DNA of 64,000 nucleotides from Rhizobium chutanense. Lineage in GTDB: Bacteria; Pseudomonadota; Alphaproteobacteria; Rhizobiales; Rhizobiaceae. Positions 9,624-18,986 of the stretch are shown here, piece after piece. Below the pieces are notes generated by a model. It worked only from the letters and a program-made list of their open reading frames with translations, was not told the DNA's origin and searched no databases. Within the stretch, counting starts at the first letter, position 1. Every line of letters begins with the position of its first letter. Made by a program: the position numbers and the translations under genes. The stretch spans positions 1 to 64,000 of the forward strand of contig NZ_NWSV01000004.1 in the NCBI RefSeq assembly GCF_002531935.1, read 5' to 3'.

Positions 9624-10259
9624 ATGGCCAACCTGACTGTCGGCGCCGCTATGATCGATCTTCCGCTGTATCGAACAGAAAATATTCGTTGGCAGGCGCT
9701 TGAGGTTAGTCGCAAGTCGCGTGCCGCTCTGCTGAATCAGCGACCGGCGGTCGTTTGGCTCACCGGACTTTCAGGATCCGGCAAGTCGACCATTGCCAAT
9801 AGTGTCGAGAAGCTGCTCAACGGCAAAGGGCGCTCCACTTATGTGCTGGATGGCGACAATATTCGCCACGGCCTCAACCGCGACCTCGGCTTCACCAATG
9901 AGGATCGCATCGAAAACATCCGCCGCGTTGCGGAAGTGGCCAAGCTGATGGCCGATGCGGGCCTCATCGTGCTCGTCTCCTTCATTTCGCCCTTCCGTGC
10001 AGAGCGGCAGCTTGCCCGCGAGATGATGGAAAAAGGCGAGTTCTTCGAAATATTCATCGACACGCCGATAGAGGAATGCGCCAAGCGCGATCCGAAGGGA
10101 CTCTATAAGCGCGCGATGGCCGGCGAGATCAAACACTTCACCGGAATCAGCTCCCCCTATGAGCCGCCGGAGAATCCGGAACTCTGTCTTCGCACGGTGG
10201 ATTCCGATCCCTATCAGCTCGCCATCCAGATCGAGGCATTGCTCGACGCCCGCCCTTAG
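9624..10259 (+). CDS. cysC: Adenylylsulfate (APS) kinase
   Basis: APS kinase phosphorylates adenylylsulfate to PAPS, the sulfate donor for sulfotransferases. The 211-residue protein has the P-loop GLSGSGKST at about residues 48-56, the APS-binding stretch LDGDNIRHGLNRDLGF, the FISPFRAER segment and DPKGLYKRA. It is a stand-alone CysC, not fused to an ATP sulfurylase as in CysNC/NodQ. A sulfotransferase gene starts 26 bases downstream, which suggests that the PAPS feeds sulfation of a cell product and not cysteine synthesis. No cysD or cysN lies in the window. The ATG at 9624 has a poor ribosome-binding site (GAGCGA); an alternative is the ATG at 9651. Confidence 0.93.
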   Translation: MANLTVGAAMIDLPLYRTENIRWQALEVSRKSRAALLNQRPAVVWLTGLSGSGKSTIANSVEKLLNGKGRSTYVLDGDNIRHGLNRDLGFTNEDRIENIRRVAEVAKLMADAGLIVLVSFISPFRAERQLAREMMEKGEFFEIFIDTPIEECAKRDPKGLYKRAMAGEIKHFTGISSPYEPPENPELCLRTVDSDPYQLAIQIEALLDARP

Positions 10260-10285
10260 CGGAGCGATTGCACAGGAGATATTTT

Positions 10286-11023
10286 TTGAACAACTTATTG
10301 GCGAGGCACATTGCTGAAGCTCGAAGCGCCCTTGCATCCCGACGGAATTTCAACAAGGTATTCGGGATCGGCGGTCACAAGACCGGGACGACGACTCTGG
10401 CCGACGTTTTTACTCTCTGCGGCCTGAAAGTCGGAAATCAGGTTGAGGGCGAGTTGACAAGCTACTCGGCGCGCCGGGGAGATTATAGTAAGCTCATTGC
10501 CTATGTGCAAAATGCCGATGCTTTTCAGGACAGTCCGTTTGCCGAAAGCGAAGTTTTCATCGCCCTCGACGCGCTCTTTCCCAACTCGCGTTTCATCCTG
10601 ACGGTCCGAGATCCGGAAGACTGGTTTCGCTCTCAAATGCGGTTTACGGCCAAGCGTTTCGGCCTCGCCGACCCCAGCCGGATAACCAAGGAACATATTC
10701 AGCAAGATGAGTATATTTTCAGGGGGTACTGTGAGGAAGCGCATGCCTACGCCTTCCTGATGCGGACGCCTGACTACAAGTTTCATTCATCATTCGACAT
10801 CGGCGAGGATGCGATAGAATGGGAAAACCTCTTCGATAAAGACACGTATATTCGGGCCTATCTGACCAGGAACGAGTTGATCAGACGGTTCTTTCGCGGC
10901 CGGCCACATCAGTTGCTTGAAATTGACATGACCACGGCCGAGACCATTGAAAATATCGCCGAGTTCCTGGGGCTTCCCGAAAGTCTGTCCAAGTTGCCGA
11001 TGCCGCATGCAAACAAGACGTGA
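10286..11023 (+). CDS. Sulfotransferase family protein
   Basis: The protein of about 245 residues transfers sulfate from PAPS to an unidentified acceptor. Near the N-terminus KVFGIGGHKTGTTTLAD is the 5'-phosphosulfate-binding loop; SRFILTVRDPEDWFRSQM is the 3'-phosphate-binding motif. I chose a TTG start at 10286 because AGGAG at 10274-10278 is well spaced from it; an earlier in-frame TTG at 10268 overlaps that site. It forms an operon with the APS kinase. No signal peptide is seen, so it acts in the cytoplasm. Likely acceptors are a lipopolysaccharide, capsular polysaccharide or other glycan precursor, by analogy with rhizobial LPS sulfation, but the substrate is not shown by the sequence. 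Confidence 0.8.
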   Translation: MNNLLARHIAEARSALASRRNFNKVFGIGGHKTGTTTLADVFTLCGLKVGNQVEGELTSYSARRGDYSKLIAYVQNADAFQDSPFAESEVFIALDALFPNSRFILTVRDPEDWFRSQMRFTAKRFGLADPSRITKEHIQQDEYIFRGYCEEAHAYAFLMRTPDYKFHSSFDIGEDAIEWENLFDKDTYIRAYLTRNELIRRFFRGRPHQLLEIDMTTAETIENIAEFLGLPESLSKLPMPHANKT

Positions 11024-11092
11024 ACTCGTGGCCTGTCAGCATGGAAGAGCAAGCAGTATGGGGCCACACCGGCCGCATCATCACGCTGCATG

Positions 11093-12007
11093 TCACGGCA
11101 GCTGAGCCCCATTCACCGCAAGGTACACCGCATAAACCGACCGCGTCGCCGCAATGAACAGCCGGTTGCGTCTGGGTCCGCCGAAGGTGAGGTTGGCGAC
11201 GGTTTGCGGCACGCGGATCTTGCCGATCAGCTTGCCTGTCGGCTCGAAGCAATGCACGCCATCGGCCGCACTCGACCAGAGGTTTCCGTTCACGTCGGTG
11301 CGGATGCCGTCAGGAATGCCGCTGTCGATCAGGCAGAAGACGCGGCCGTTGGCGAGCCTTTCGCCGTCGATCACGTCGAAAGCGCGGATGTGGCGCGGCA
11401 GGCTTTCATCGTGGCTGGCGGCCGAATCCGCGACGTAGAGAATGGTCTCGTCGGGGGAGAAGGCGAGGCCGTTCGGCTGGGTGAAATCCTTGACGACGGC
11501 CGCGAGAGCGCCGGTTGCCGGGTCGAGCCGGTAGACGTTGCGGGTCGGCTGCTCCGGCACGGCGCGATAGCCTTCATAGTCCGACATGATGCCGTAGGTG
11601 GGATCGGTGAACCAGATCGTGCCGTCCGATTTCACCACCACGTCGTTCGGCGAATTGAGCCTGGCGCGTTCGAAACGGTCGGCGAGCACGGTGATCGAGC
11701 CGTCGACCTCGGTGCGGGTGACGCGGCGCGCGCCATGTTCGCAGGAGATCAGCCGGCCCTGCCGGTCGCGCGTGTGGCCGTTTGTGAAGTTGGAGGGTTG
11801 CCGGTAGACGGAGACGCCGCCCTCGGGCGTCCATCGCAGCATGCGCTGGTTGGGAATGTCGCTCCACAAGAGCTGGTTCGCATCGTTGAACCAGACGGGG
11901 CCCTCCGCCCAGCGGCAGCCGGAATAGAGTTCGTCGAGGCCGGCGCTGGTGACGATCAACTGCCGGAAGCGCGGGTCGTGGATTTCGTAGATGCTGGCCT
12001 CGGCCAT
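11093..12007 (-). CDS. SMP-30/gluconolactonase-family sugar lactonase
   Basis: The 304-residue protein is a six-bladed beta-propeller of the SMP-30 family. Visible motifs are the metal-ligand region SGCRWAEGPVWF, the SPNDVVVK segment carrying the conserved Asn, and PDGIRTDVNGNLW with its Asp. Such enzymes hydrolyse aldonolactones formed when sugars are oxidised by dehydrogenases. It is the last gene of an operon with a sugar ABC transporter: the permease gene ends 14 bases upstream. It therefore probably acts on a lactone of the imported sugar. The exact sugar cannot be read from the sequence. Confidence 0.88.
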   Translation of the reverse strand: MAEASIYEIHDPRFRQLIVTSAGLDELYSGCRWAEGPVWFNDANQLLWSDIPNQRMLRWTPEGGVSVYRQPSNFTNGHTRDRQGRLISCEHGARRVTRTEVDGSITVLADRFERARLNSPNDVVVKSDGTIWFTDPTYGIMSDYEGYRAVPEQPTRNVYRLDPATGALAAVVKDFTQPNGLAFSPDETILYVADSAASHDESLPRHIRAFDVIDGERLANGRVFCLIDSGIPDGIRTDVNGNLWSSAADGVHCFEPTGKLIGKIRVPQTVANLTFGGPRRNRLFIAATRSVYAVYLAVNGAQLP

Positions 12008-12021
12008 GGCGGTCTTCCCAA

Positions 12022-12972
12022 TTATCGCATACCGGCCCGGCGGCCGCCGGCGAGCATGATGACGCTGATGATGATGAGGCCGGTCATGATCAGCCGGATG
12101 CCGGCGCCGACCCCATAGGTGTTGAGCATGGAAACAACAAGAAACATGAAGAGCGACGCGCCCCAGATGCCCGGCACGTTGGAATCGCCGCCGGCGACCG
12201 CCGTGCCGCCGATCACGACGACGGCGATCGAGGTCAGCAGATATTCCGAGCCCATGTTGAGTGCGGCACCGCCGGAGAAGCAGGCGAGCAGATAACCCGC
12301 GACCGATGCGAGCACGGCGCAGAAGAGATAGGTGACGAAACGCGTGCCATCGACCGGGATACCGGCCATGCGCGCGGCCGGCATGCTCTGGCCGATCGCC
12401 GAGATCCAGCGCCCGTAGATCGTCTTTTCCAGCAGGAACCAGGCGAGAAGCGAGATGAGGAGTGCCACGATCGCCACATTCGGCACGCCGAGCGTATTCG
12501 CAGTGGTGAATTCCGCCAGCACGCTCGGAGGCTTGATGCGCAAGCCCCGGTTCGTCCAGATCGCGGCGGACTGCACGATGAAGCTCATCGACAGCGTCGC
12601 GATGATCGGCGGAATGCGCAGCGCCTTGATGAGCGCATAATTGCCGAGGCCGACGACGAGACCGATGACGATGGCGACGAGAAGGCCGGGCAGGATCAGA
12701 CCGTTTTCAACATTCATCAGCTTCAGCGCCACCGTGCCGGCAAGCGTCATCGTGGCGGGAACCGAGAGATCGATATTGCCGGGGCCGAGGGTGATGACGA
12801 ACATCTGGCCGATGCCGACGACCACCGAGAAGGCGGCAAACGTCAGGGCGGCCTGCGACAGGCCGAGCGTGCTCGCCCCGAGCGTCACCATGATCGTCAG
12901 GAACCAGACGATGAAGGCGGCAAGCCAAGACCAGATCCAGGGTCTGCCGAAAAGGCGAAGCAGCAGGGTCAT
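12022..12972 (-). CDS. Sugar ABC transporter permease (RbsC family), second copy
   Basis: The 316-residue membrane protein (MTLLLRLFGRPWIWSW...) has eight to ten predicted transmembrane segments and the RbsC-family signature GSEYLLTSIAVVVIGGTA, with GDSNVPGIWGA near the C-terminus. It starts at the ATG at 12972, overlapping the end of the preceding permease gene by four bases, so the two are translationally coupled. With the neighbouring permease it probably forms a heterodimeric channel for a monosaccharide in the inner membrane. Confidence 0.9.
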   Translation of the reverse strand: MTLLLRLFGRPWIWSWLAAFIVWFLTIMVTLGASTLGLSQAALTFAAFSVVVGIGQMFVITLGPGNIDLSVPATMTLAGTVALKLMNVENGLILPGLLVAIVIGLVVGLGNYALIKALRIPPIIATLSMSFIVQSAAIWTNRGLRIKPPSVLAEFTTANTLGVPNVAIVALLISLLAWFLLEKTIYGRWISAIGQSMPAARMAGIPVDGTRFVTYLFCAVLASVAGYLLACFSGGAALNMGSEYLLTSIAVVVIGGTAVAGGDSNVPGIWGASLFMFLVVSMLNTYGVGAGIRLIMTGLIIISVIMLAGGRRAGMR

Positions 12973-13916
12973 CGGCGTTTCTCCCGCTTTTCCAGGCGGT
13001 TCAGCATCAGGCGCAGTGCCAGCACGATGATCAGGATCGCCCCCTGCGCCCCGATCTGCCAGTCCGGCGAGATCCGCAGGAAGGACAGGAACGAGCCGGC
13101 GAGCGTCAGCGTCAGCGCGCCGATGACCGCGCCGACGGGGGAGACGCGGCCGCCGATGAATTCGCCACCGCCGAGGATCACCCCGGCGATCGACAACAGC
13201 GTGTAGCGCAGCGCGATATTGGCGTCGGCCGAGGTGGTCAGACCGACGAGGGCGATGCCGGCGAGCACCGCGAAGAAGCCGGCAAGTCCATAGGCAGTGG
13301 CCCGCGCCCCGACGATCGACCAGCCGGCGCGTTCGACCGAGCGCTGGTTGCCACCGATGCCGCGGATCAGCACGCCGAGCGAGGAGCGCATGACGAGAAG
13401 ATGGGCGACCGCGGCGATGACGATGCTGGCGACGATCGCCATCGGCGCCAGCGGCGGCTTGACGGTCATCAGCCAGCGCACCCAGTCCGGCGCCTGGCCG
13501 CCGGGTGCCGGCAGCAGCAGCACGGCGAGCCCGCCCCAGACGAAGCTCATGCCGAGGGTAACGACGATGGAGGGCAGGTTGCGCAGATGGATGACGACGC
13601 CGAGCGCCGCGTAGGTGGCGATCGCACCGGCCAGGATCAGCATGCCGGTCATAGGGGCATCTCGCAGAAAGGTGGCGGTGACGCAGGCGACGAAGCTGAC
13701 GAAGGTGCCCATCGACAGATCGAGATCGTTGACCGCCATGACAAGCATCTGGGCGATCGTCGCCAGCGCGATCGGCACGGCCAGATTGAACAGAAGGTTG
13801 AGGCCGACATAACTCATGGCGCGCGGCTGCAGCCAGAAGACGGCGGCAAGCAGCAGCGTCAGCGACAAAGCGGGAATGGCGAGACGCAGGGCGTCGGACG
13901 ACAGCCGGACCGTCAT
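12969..13916 (-). CDS. Sugar ABC transporter permease (RbsC family), first copy
   Basis: The 315-residue integral membrane protein has the family features LAMVNDLDLSMGTFVSF-like segment near residue 60 (VMAVNDLDLSMGTFVSF) and LSIAGVILGGGEFIGGRVS near residue 240. Its start overlaps the ATPase gene's end by four bases and its end overlaps the next permease's start, so ATPase and both permeases are translationally coupled. It is homologous to its neighbour, and the pair replaces the usual RbsC homodimer. Confidence 0.9.
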   Translation of the reverse strand: MTVRLSSDALRLAIPALSLTLLLAAVFWLQPRAMSYVGLNLLFNLAVPIALATIAQMLVMAVNDLDLSMGTFVSFVACVTATFLRDAPMTGMLILAGAIATYAALGVVIHLRNLPSIVVTLGMSFVWGGLAVLLLPAPGGQAPDWVRWLMTVKPPLAPMAIVASIVIAAVAHLLVMRSSLGVLIRGIGGNQRSVERAGWSIVGARATAYGLAGFFAVLAGIALVGLTTSADANIALRYTLLSIAGVILGGGEFIGGRVSPVGAVIGALTLTLAGSFLSFLRISPDWQIGAQGAILIIVLALRLMLNRLEKREKRR

Positions 13917-15376
13917 GCGGCGACCCCTTCGAAGGAGGCGGCGATGATATTCGTCTCGTTGACGGCGTCACCGGCGAGCTCGGCGGTGATGCGGCCTTCG
14001 CGGAAGACATAGACGCGGTCGCAGAGGCGCACCTCATCCATTTCGGTCGAGTACCAGATGAAGGTGCGGCCGTGCGCGGCCTCCTCGCGGATGATCGCGT
14101 AAACCTCCTGCTTGGTGCCGACATCGACACCGCGCATCGGATCGTCCATCAGCACGACGGGCGCACGCGTCGCAAGGGCACGGGCAAAGAGCACCTTCTG
14201 CTGGTTGCCGCCGGAAAGCGACAGGATGCGGTTGGCCATATCGGGCGTGCGGATCTCGATCCGCCGCCTCCAGTCGGCGCCTTTCGTCTCCTCCTCGTTT
14301 GCGAGGATCAGGCCGCGCCGGGACAGGTCACCGAGCGAGGCGATGGAGAAGTTGCGCAGGATGCTCCAGAGTTCGAAGACGCCGTTGAGGCGGCGGTCGC
14401 CGGCGACGAAGGTGACGAGCGGATCGCGCTCCGGCAGCCAGTTGCCGGACTGGGCGGCATGGAGCGCCAGCAGCAACTCGGTCTGCCCGTGGCCGGCCAG
14501 CCCCGCCAGTCCGATGATCTCGCCCTTGCGGGCCGCAAAGGGCAGGCCTTTCGCCTGATGCGACAGAATGAGCGGCGCGGTGGACAGTTCGCGCGCCGAA
14601 CGCTGCGCGGTCTCTTCCTTGGCAACAGTGCCCATCGCTTCGACGAGGCCGTGATGGTCGAAGTCCTGCGCCAGGCGCTCGGCGACGACGCGGCCGTCCT
14701 TCATGACGATGATGCGGTCGGCGGTTTCGAGGATCTCGTGCAGGATATGCGAGATGAAGATGACGGCGCCGCCCACGGCGGTGAAGCGGCGGACATGGTC
14801 GAGCATCTGGCGGGCAAGGCTGGCATCGAGCGACGAGGTGGGTTCGTCGAGGATGACCAGCCGCGGCGGGGTGCCGGCGTCGGAAAAAGCCATCGATATC
14901 TCGACCATCTGCCGCTCGGCGATCGAGAGATCGCCGACCGCCCGGCCGCTGTCGATGCCATGGCCGGGAAAAACGGTATCGAGGCTCTTCTCGATGATGT
15001 CGGCGGCGCGCCTGCGCCAGCCGAAGCCGCCGAGATGGCGATGCATGATGCGTGTATTCTCGACGATCGAGAGATTGGGGCAGAGCGACAGCTCCTGGAA
15101 GACGCAGCGCACGCCGCGGGCACGCGCCGCGTTGATGCCGTAGCGCTCCAGCCGCTCGCCGTCACTCGCCACACTTCCCTCATGCGGCGTGAGGCCGCCG
15201 TTGATGACGCTGACGATGGTGGATTTGCCGGCGCCATTGTGGCCCACCAGCCCGACGCATTCGCCCGGCATGACGCGGAGCGTGACGCCGTCGAGCGCTC
15301 TGACCGCGCCGAAGCTCACCTTGGCGCCATCGACGGCAATCACCGCCTGCAAAACCTCATCCATGCTGCCCGCCAT
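13913..15376 (-). CDS. Sugar ABC transporter ATP-binding protein (RbsA type, two NBDs)
   Basis: Two nucleotide-binding domains lie in one chain of about 487 residues. The first has Walker A GHNGAGKST, signature LSIAERQMVEIS and Walker B LVILDEPTSSLD. The second has the degenerate Walker A usual in RbsA proteins (GLAGHGQTEL) and the signature LSGGNQQKVLFARAL with VVLMDDPMRGVDVG. I chose the ATG at 15376 for its weak AGCAGG site; in-frame ATGs at 15406 and 15364 remain possible. It energises uptake with the two permeases and the binding protein encoded just upstream. Confidence 0.92.
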   Translation of the reverse strand: MAGSMDEVLQAVIAVDGAKVSFGAVRALDGVTLRVMPGECVGLVGHNGAGKSTIVSVINGGLTPHEGSVASDGERLERYGINAARARGVRCVFQELSLCPNLSIVENTRIMHRHLGGFGWRRRAADIIEKSLDTVFPGHGIDSGRAVGDLSIAERQMVEISMAFSDAGTPPRLVILDEPTSSLDASLARQMLDHVRRFTAVGGAVIFISHILHEILETADRIIVMKDGRVVAERLAQDFDHHGLVEAMGTVAKEETAQRSARELSTAPLILSHQAKGLPFAARKGEIIGLAGLAGHGQTELLLALHAAQSGNWLPERDPLVTFVAGDRRLNGVFELWSILRNFSIASLGDLSRRGLILANEEETKGADWRRRIEIRTPDMANRILSLSGGNQQKVLFARALATRAPVVLMDDPMRGVDVGTKQEVYAIIREEAAHGRTFIWYSTEMDEVRLCDRVYVFREGRITAELAGDAVNETNIIAASFEGVAA

Positions 15377-15434
15377 GCCTGCTCGCAAAGAATGCCGCAC
15401 GGCCATTTGCGGCCGCGCGGCAGTCGCCGGGAGA

Positions 15435-16451
15435 TTACTTTGCCTGCTCGATCACCTTGATAGCGTCAGCCTGCGTGTATTCCACGTTGGCGACGCCGCC
15501 GGCCTGGGTATTGGCGAGGTTGGTTTCCAGATTGTCCTGGTCGATGCGCAGGAAAGGCACGACGAGGTCCTTCTTCACCTGCTTGCCGTCGAGGATCTGC
15601 TGGGCGACCCAGAAGGCGAGGGTGGAGACGCCCGGCGCGATCGACACCGACATGGTCTCGTAGCCCTTGGCGTCCTTCTGCTCCTTCCACCACTTCAGCT
15701 CGTCTTCACGGTTGCCCATGATGATGGTCGGCATCTTCCGGTCGGTCGCGGCAATCGCCTGCGCGGCGCCGTAACCGTCGCCGCCCTGCGTCACCACGCC
15801 GACGATGTCGGGCAGGCTCGGCAGGATGCCGGCCACCGCCTTCTGCGCCACGTCCTGCGCCCAATCGCCGTGAACCGAGCCGACGACCTTGAACTGCGGG
15901 AACTGCTTGACGCCGTCGTGGATGCCGGCCGAAATCTCGTCGTCGACGAAGACGCCGGCAAGGCCGCGGATCTCGAGCAGGTTGCCGCCGGCCGGCAGTT
16001 TCTTCGAGAGGTATTCCACCTCGCTGCGGCCCATTTCCTTGAAGTTGACGGCGATGCGCCAGGCGCAGGGTTCGGTGACGATGCCGTCGAAGGAAACGAC
16101 GGTGATGCCGGCGTCGCAGGCTTCCTTGACCGCGCCGTTCAGCGCCGTCGGCGAGGCGGCGTTCAGCACGATCGCGTCATAGCCCTGCAGGATCATGTTC
16201 TGGATCTGCGCCGCCTGTTCCGTCGCCTGGTTTTCGGCGGTGGTGAAAGGGTCGGCTGCGGCAACGACGCCTGATTTCACGGCTTCGCCGGTCACCTTGC
16301 CCCAGCTCGTCAGCATGGCCTGGCGCCACGAATTGCCGGCATAGTTGTTGGAAAGAGCGATTTTCTTGGCCGACGTATCGGCAAAGGCGGAAACGGGCAT
16401 CGCGGCGCAAGCAATGGCGGCCGATGCCAGAAGCATCTTGCGGATTGTCAT
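15435..16451 (-). CDS. Sugar ABC transporter periplasmic binding protein
   Basis: The 338-residue protein has a signal peptide (MTIRKMLLASAAIACAAMPVSAFA) and a type I periplasmic binding fold (KKIALSNNYAGNSWRQAML, then YDAIVLNAASPTALNGAVKEA and TVVSFDGI). GGAGGAAG directly precedes the ATG at 16451. It is the first gene of the operon SBP-ATPase-permease-permease-lactonase. Divergent, 276 bases away, begins a two-component system that is the obvious candidate regulator. Family members bind monosaccharides or polyols; the ligand here is unknown. Confidence 0.92.
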   Translation of the reverse strand: MTIRKMLLASAAIACAAMPVSAFADTSAKKIALSNNYAGNSWRQAMLTSWGKVTGEAVKSGVVAAADPFTTAENQATEQAAQIQNMILQGYDAIVLNAASPTALNGAVKEACDAGITVVSFDGIVTEPCAWRIAVNFKEMGRSEVEYLSKKLPAGGNLLEIRGLAGVFVDDEISAGIHDGVKQFPQFKVVGSVHGDWAQDVAQKAVAGILPSLPDIVGVVTQGGDGYGAAQAIAATDRKMPTIIMGNREDELKWWKEQKDAKGYETMSVSIAPGVSTLAFWVAQQILDGKQVKKDLVVPFLRIDQDNLETNLANTQAGGVANVEYTQADAIKVIEQAK

Positions 16452-16727
16452 GTCTTCCTCCCTGATGATCGCCGGTCGGCGGATCGCTTCACCCTGCCGG
16501 CCCAACAGGGCTCGAGTGAAAATTGTTCTTGCACTGAGCTTCCTCCTCTCAGTAAGGGCAGGATGCGGGAGATCGACCGGCCTGTACAGGGGCAAGGCAG
16601 CACGTCGTTTGCGGGTTTTGCGCAACAAGCTGCGGGTTTATGCAAGACGCGGCGCTTCCGCGGGCGCTTACTGCGAAGGGACCGCGGCGGGTTGAGGAGC
16701 CTGTTGCCGTCTCGGGGAGGAACTATC

Positions 16728-17966
16728 ATGCTGCAGCCTGCACCGGCAGCCATGTTCGACCACTATCTCGGTATTTCCCGGCTGCTCGCGGGCCAGCTCG
16801 ACTTCCGTTCGGCCATCCGCTCCGTCGCAGCCGAAGTCGCCCATATCATCCCGCACGACCATCTCGATGTCTGCGTGCTGCTGGAGGGCGGCAATTACCA
16901 TACGGCCTACGAAACGGGCATCGAGACTGCCTGGGGCGAGATTGCCGGCGCGCCTGTCGTCAACAGCCCGATCCGCTCGCTGCTCTGGGGGGAGGTGGAT
17001 TTTCTGCTGGCCGACGACGCCATGACCGACCCGCGCTTCCACTTCGAGGGTGCGTTCAAACGGCCGATCGTCGAACAGTCGCTGAAGAGCCGCCTGCATG
17101 TGCCGATGAAAGTGCAGGGCACGATCATCGCCGCGCTTTCCTGCTCGTCACAAACGGCCGGCGTCTATACGATGGAGGATATCGAACGCGCCCGCATCAT
17201 CGCCGACCTGCTGACGCCCTATTTCTTCGCGCTGCAGGCGGCCGAGCAGGCGCAGCGCTCGGCGATCGTCGAGGCCGAGGCCCGCGCCCGCGAGGAGGGG
17301 CTGCGGCAAGGCGCGCTGAAGCTGACCGAAGCGCTGGAGCAGGAACGCCAGCGCATCGGCATGGACCTGCACGACCAGACGCTCGCCGACCTGACGCGGC
17401 TCGCCCGCCGGATCGATCGGCTGTTGCGCAACGGCGAGGTGGCGCCCGAGGCGCTGGAGCCGGTCTCCCGTTCGCTGCAGCATTGCATGCAGGATCTGCG
17501 GCAGATCATCGAGCAGGCCAAACCCTCCGTGCTTCAGCTCTTCGGCCTTTCCCAGGCGATCGAGCATCATCTCGACCGCTCGACCCGCGACACCGGATCG
17601 GCGATCGAATGGGGCCTCGTCGATGAGACGCACGGCGCGCTGGACCGGCTGGAGCCGACCGTCAGCGTCGCGCTGTTTCGGATCGCCCAGGAGGCGATCA
17701 ACAATGCCGTGCGCCATGCCGCGCCGCTCGCCGTCACGGTGCGGCTCGAGGCCGACGACGAGCGGCTGTCGATCGAAATCTCCGACGACGGCAGCGGGCT
17801 CGCCAAGGCCAGGGGGCGGATCGGCGGCGGCATCGACAATATGAAGACCCGGGCGCGGCTGATTTCGGCGCGTTTTGCGGCCGGGCCAGGCCACAACAAT
17901 CGCGGCACCGTCGTGCGCGTCGTGCTACCGCTTAGCCCGCACGACCCGGCGAACGAGCCGAACTGA
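16728..17966 (+). CDS. Soluble GAF-domain sensor histidine kinase (NarX-like HisKA_3)
   Basis: The 412-residue protein has no membrane segment. A GAF domain spans about residues 20-170. A coiled linker leads to a HisKA_3 dimerisation domain with ERQRIGMDLHDQT, where His215 is the likely phosphorylation site. The HATPase domain has FRIAQEAINNAVRHA (N box), DDGSGL and GGGIDNMKTRA. GGGGAGG precedes the ATG at 16728. The partner response regulator follows 13 bases after the stop. As a cytoplasmic GAF kinase it should sense a small intracellular ligand; the divergent sugar transporter suggests a sugar-derived signal. Confidence 0.88.
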   Translation: MLQPAPAAMFDHYLGISRLLAGQLDFRSAIRSVAAEVAHIIPHDHLDVCVLLEGGNYHTAYETGIETAWGEIAGAPVVNSPIRSLLWGEVDFLLADDAMTDPRFHFEGAFKRPIVEQSLKSRLHVPMKVQGTIIAALSCSSQTAGVYTMEDIERARIIADLLTPYFFALQAAEQAQRSAIVEAEARAREEGLRQGALKLTEALEQERQRIGMDLHDQTLADLTRLARRIDRLLRNGEVAPEALEPVSRSLQHCMQDLRQIIEQAKPSVLQLFGLSQAIEHHLDRSTRDTGSAIEWGLVDETHGALDRLEPTVSVALFRIAQEAINNAVRHAAPLAVTVRLEADDERLSIEISDDGSGLAKARGRIGGGIDNMKTRARLISARFAAGPGHNNRGTVVRVVLPLSPHDPANEPN

Positions 17967-17979
17967 GGAGAAGGGCGCA

Positions 17980-18702
17980 ATGAAGGTTCTGATCGTCGAG
18001 GACGACCCGCTGCACCGCTCCTATCTGCACGAGGCTGTCAACGCCGCCCTGCCGGAATGCGACACGGTGATCGAGGCCGAGAACGGGACGGCCGGCGAGA
18101 AGCTCGCCCGCGACCACAAATCGGCGCATATCGTCATGGACCTGCAGATGGCGAACCGCAACGGCATCGAGGCGGCGCGCACCATCTGGAAGGAGCGGCC
18201 GGAGACCCGCATCCTGTTCTGGTCGAATTATTCCGACGAGGCCTATGTGCGCGGCGTCTCGCGCATCGTCCCGGATGGCGCCGCCTACGGCTATGTGCTG
18301 AAATCCGCCTCCGACGAGCGGCTGAAGCTTGCGCTGCGCTCGATCTTCATCGAGAGCCAGTGCGTCATCGACCGCGAGGTGCGGGGCCTGCAGCAGAAGA
18401 GCCTCGGCCAGACGAACGGCTTTACCGATTCCGAATACGAGATACTCGTCGATATCGCCCTCGGCCTCACCGACCGGGCCATCGCCAAACGCCGGGGCCT
18501 GTCGCTGCGTAGCGTGCAGAACCGCCTGCAGCAGCTCTACGACAAGCTCGACGTCTACCAGAGCGCCGGCGACGACCACGAGGACGGCCGCTTCAATCTC
18601 CGCGCCCGCGCAGTCACCGTCGCTTTCCTGCGCAAGCTGCTGAACTACAGCGCGCTGGAGCGGGCCGAGGCGGAGCTGCAGGAGTGGCTGGATGGGAAGT
18701 AG
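17980..18702 (+). CDS. Response regulator with LuxR-type HTH
   Basis: The 240-residue protein has a receiver domain (MKVLIVEDDP, phospho-acceptor Asp54 in VMDLQMANRNG, conserved Lys108 in YVLKSAS) and a LuxR/NarL-type helix-turn-helix (FTDSEYEILVDIALGLTDRA, then LRSVQNRLQQLYDKLD). The HTH is followed by about 50 extra residues ending EAELQEWLDGK, longer than in typical NarL proteins. GAGGAG precedes the ATG. It is cotranscribed with the GAF kinase and probably controls the divergent sugar-uptake operon. Confidence 0.87.
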   Translation: MKVLIVEDDPLHRSYLHEAVNAALPECDTVIEAENGTAGEKLARDHKSAHIVMDLQMANRNGIEAARTIWKERPETRILFWSNYSDEAYVRGVSRIVPDGAAYGYVLKSASDERLKLALRSIFIESQCVIDREVRGLQQKSLGQTNGFTDSEYEILVDIALGLTDRAIAKRRGLSLRSVQNRLQQLYDKLDVYQSAGDDHEDGRFNLRARAVTVAFLRKLLNYSALERAEAELQEWLDGK

Positions 18703-18986
18703 GTTCGAGACGACCGGAGATCGATCGAATGTCGGAACCGGTACCGACGTTAGAGATGAGGACTCAAAGCGGGTCATGGGATGCAAGTTCCATAAGATAC
18801 ATTACGCCACTTTTACAATTAAAAGTTTTTTTAATTGGAGAGTATTTCTCTCATAGCGAGCGTCGCGACCGGTTTCGTGCTATCCAATCCGGCAAGATCG
18901 CGAGTAAAGGTTGGGCGGGATCAGCTGCGAAATTGTCCGCCGCGCCTGTTCTTGCGTCCTCAGGGTCTTCCCGCGCAGCGGCGCGG

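Noticed and set aside
12022..14130. Single open frame of about 700 codons across two permease genes
   Set aside because: Only its last 316 codons are a real permease, beginning at the ATG at 12972. The upstream part is an out-of-frame Arg/Ala-rich reading of the preceding permease gene, which has its own good frame.
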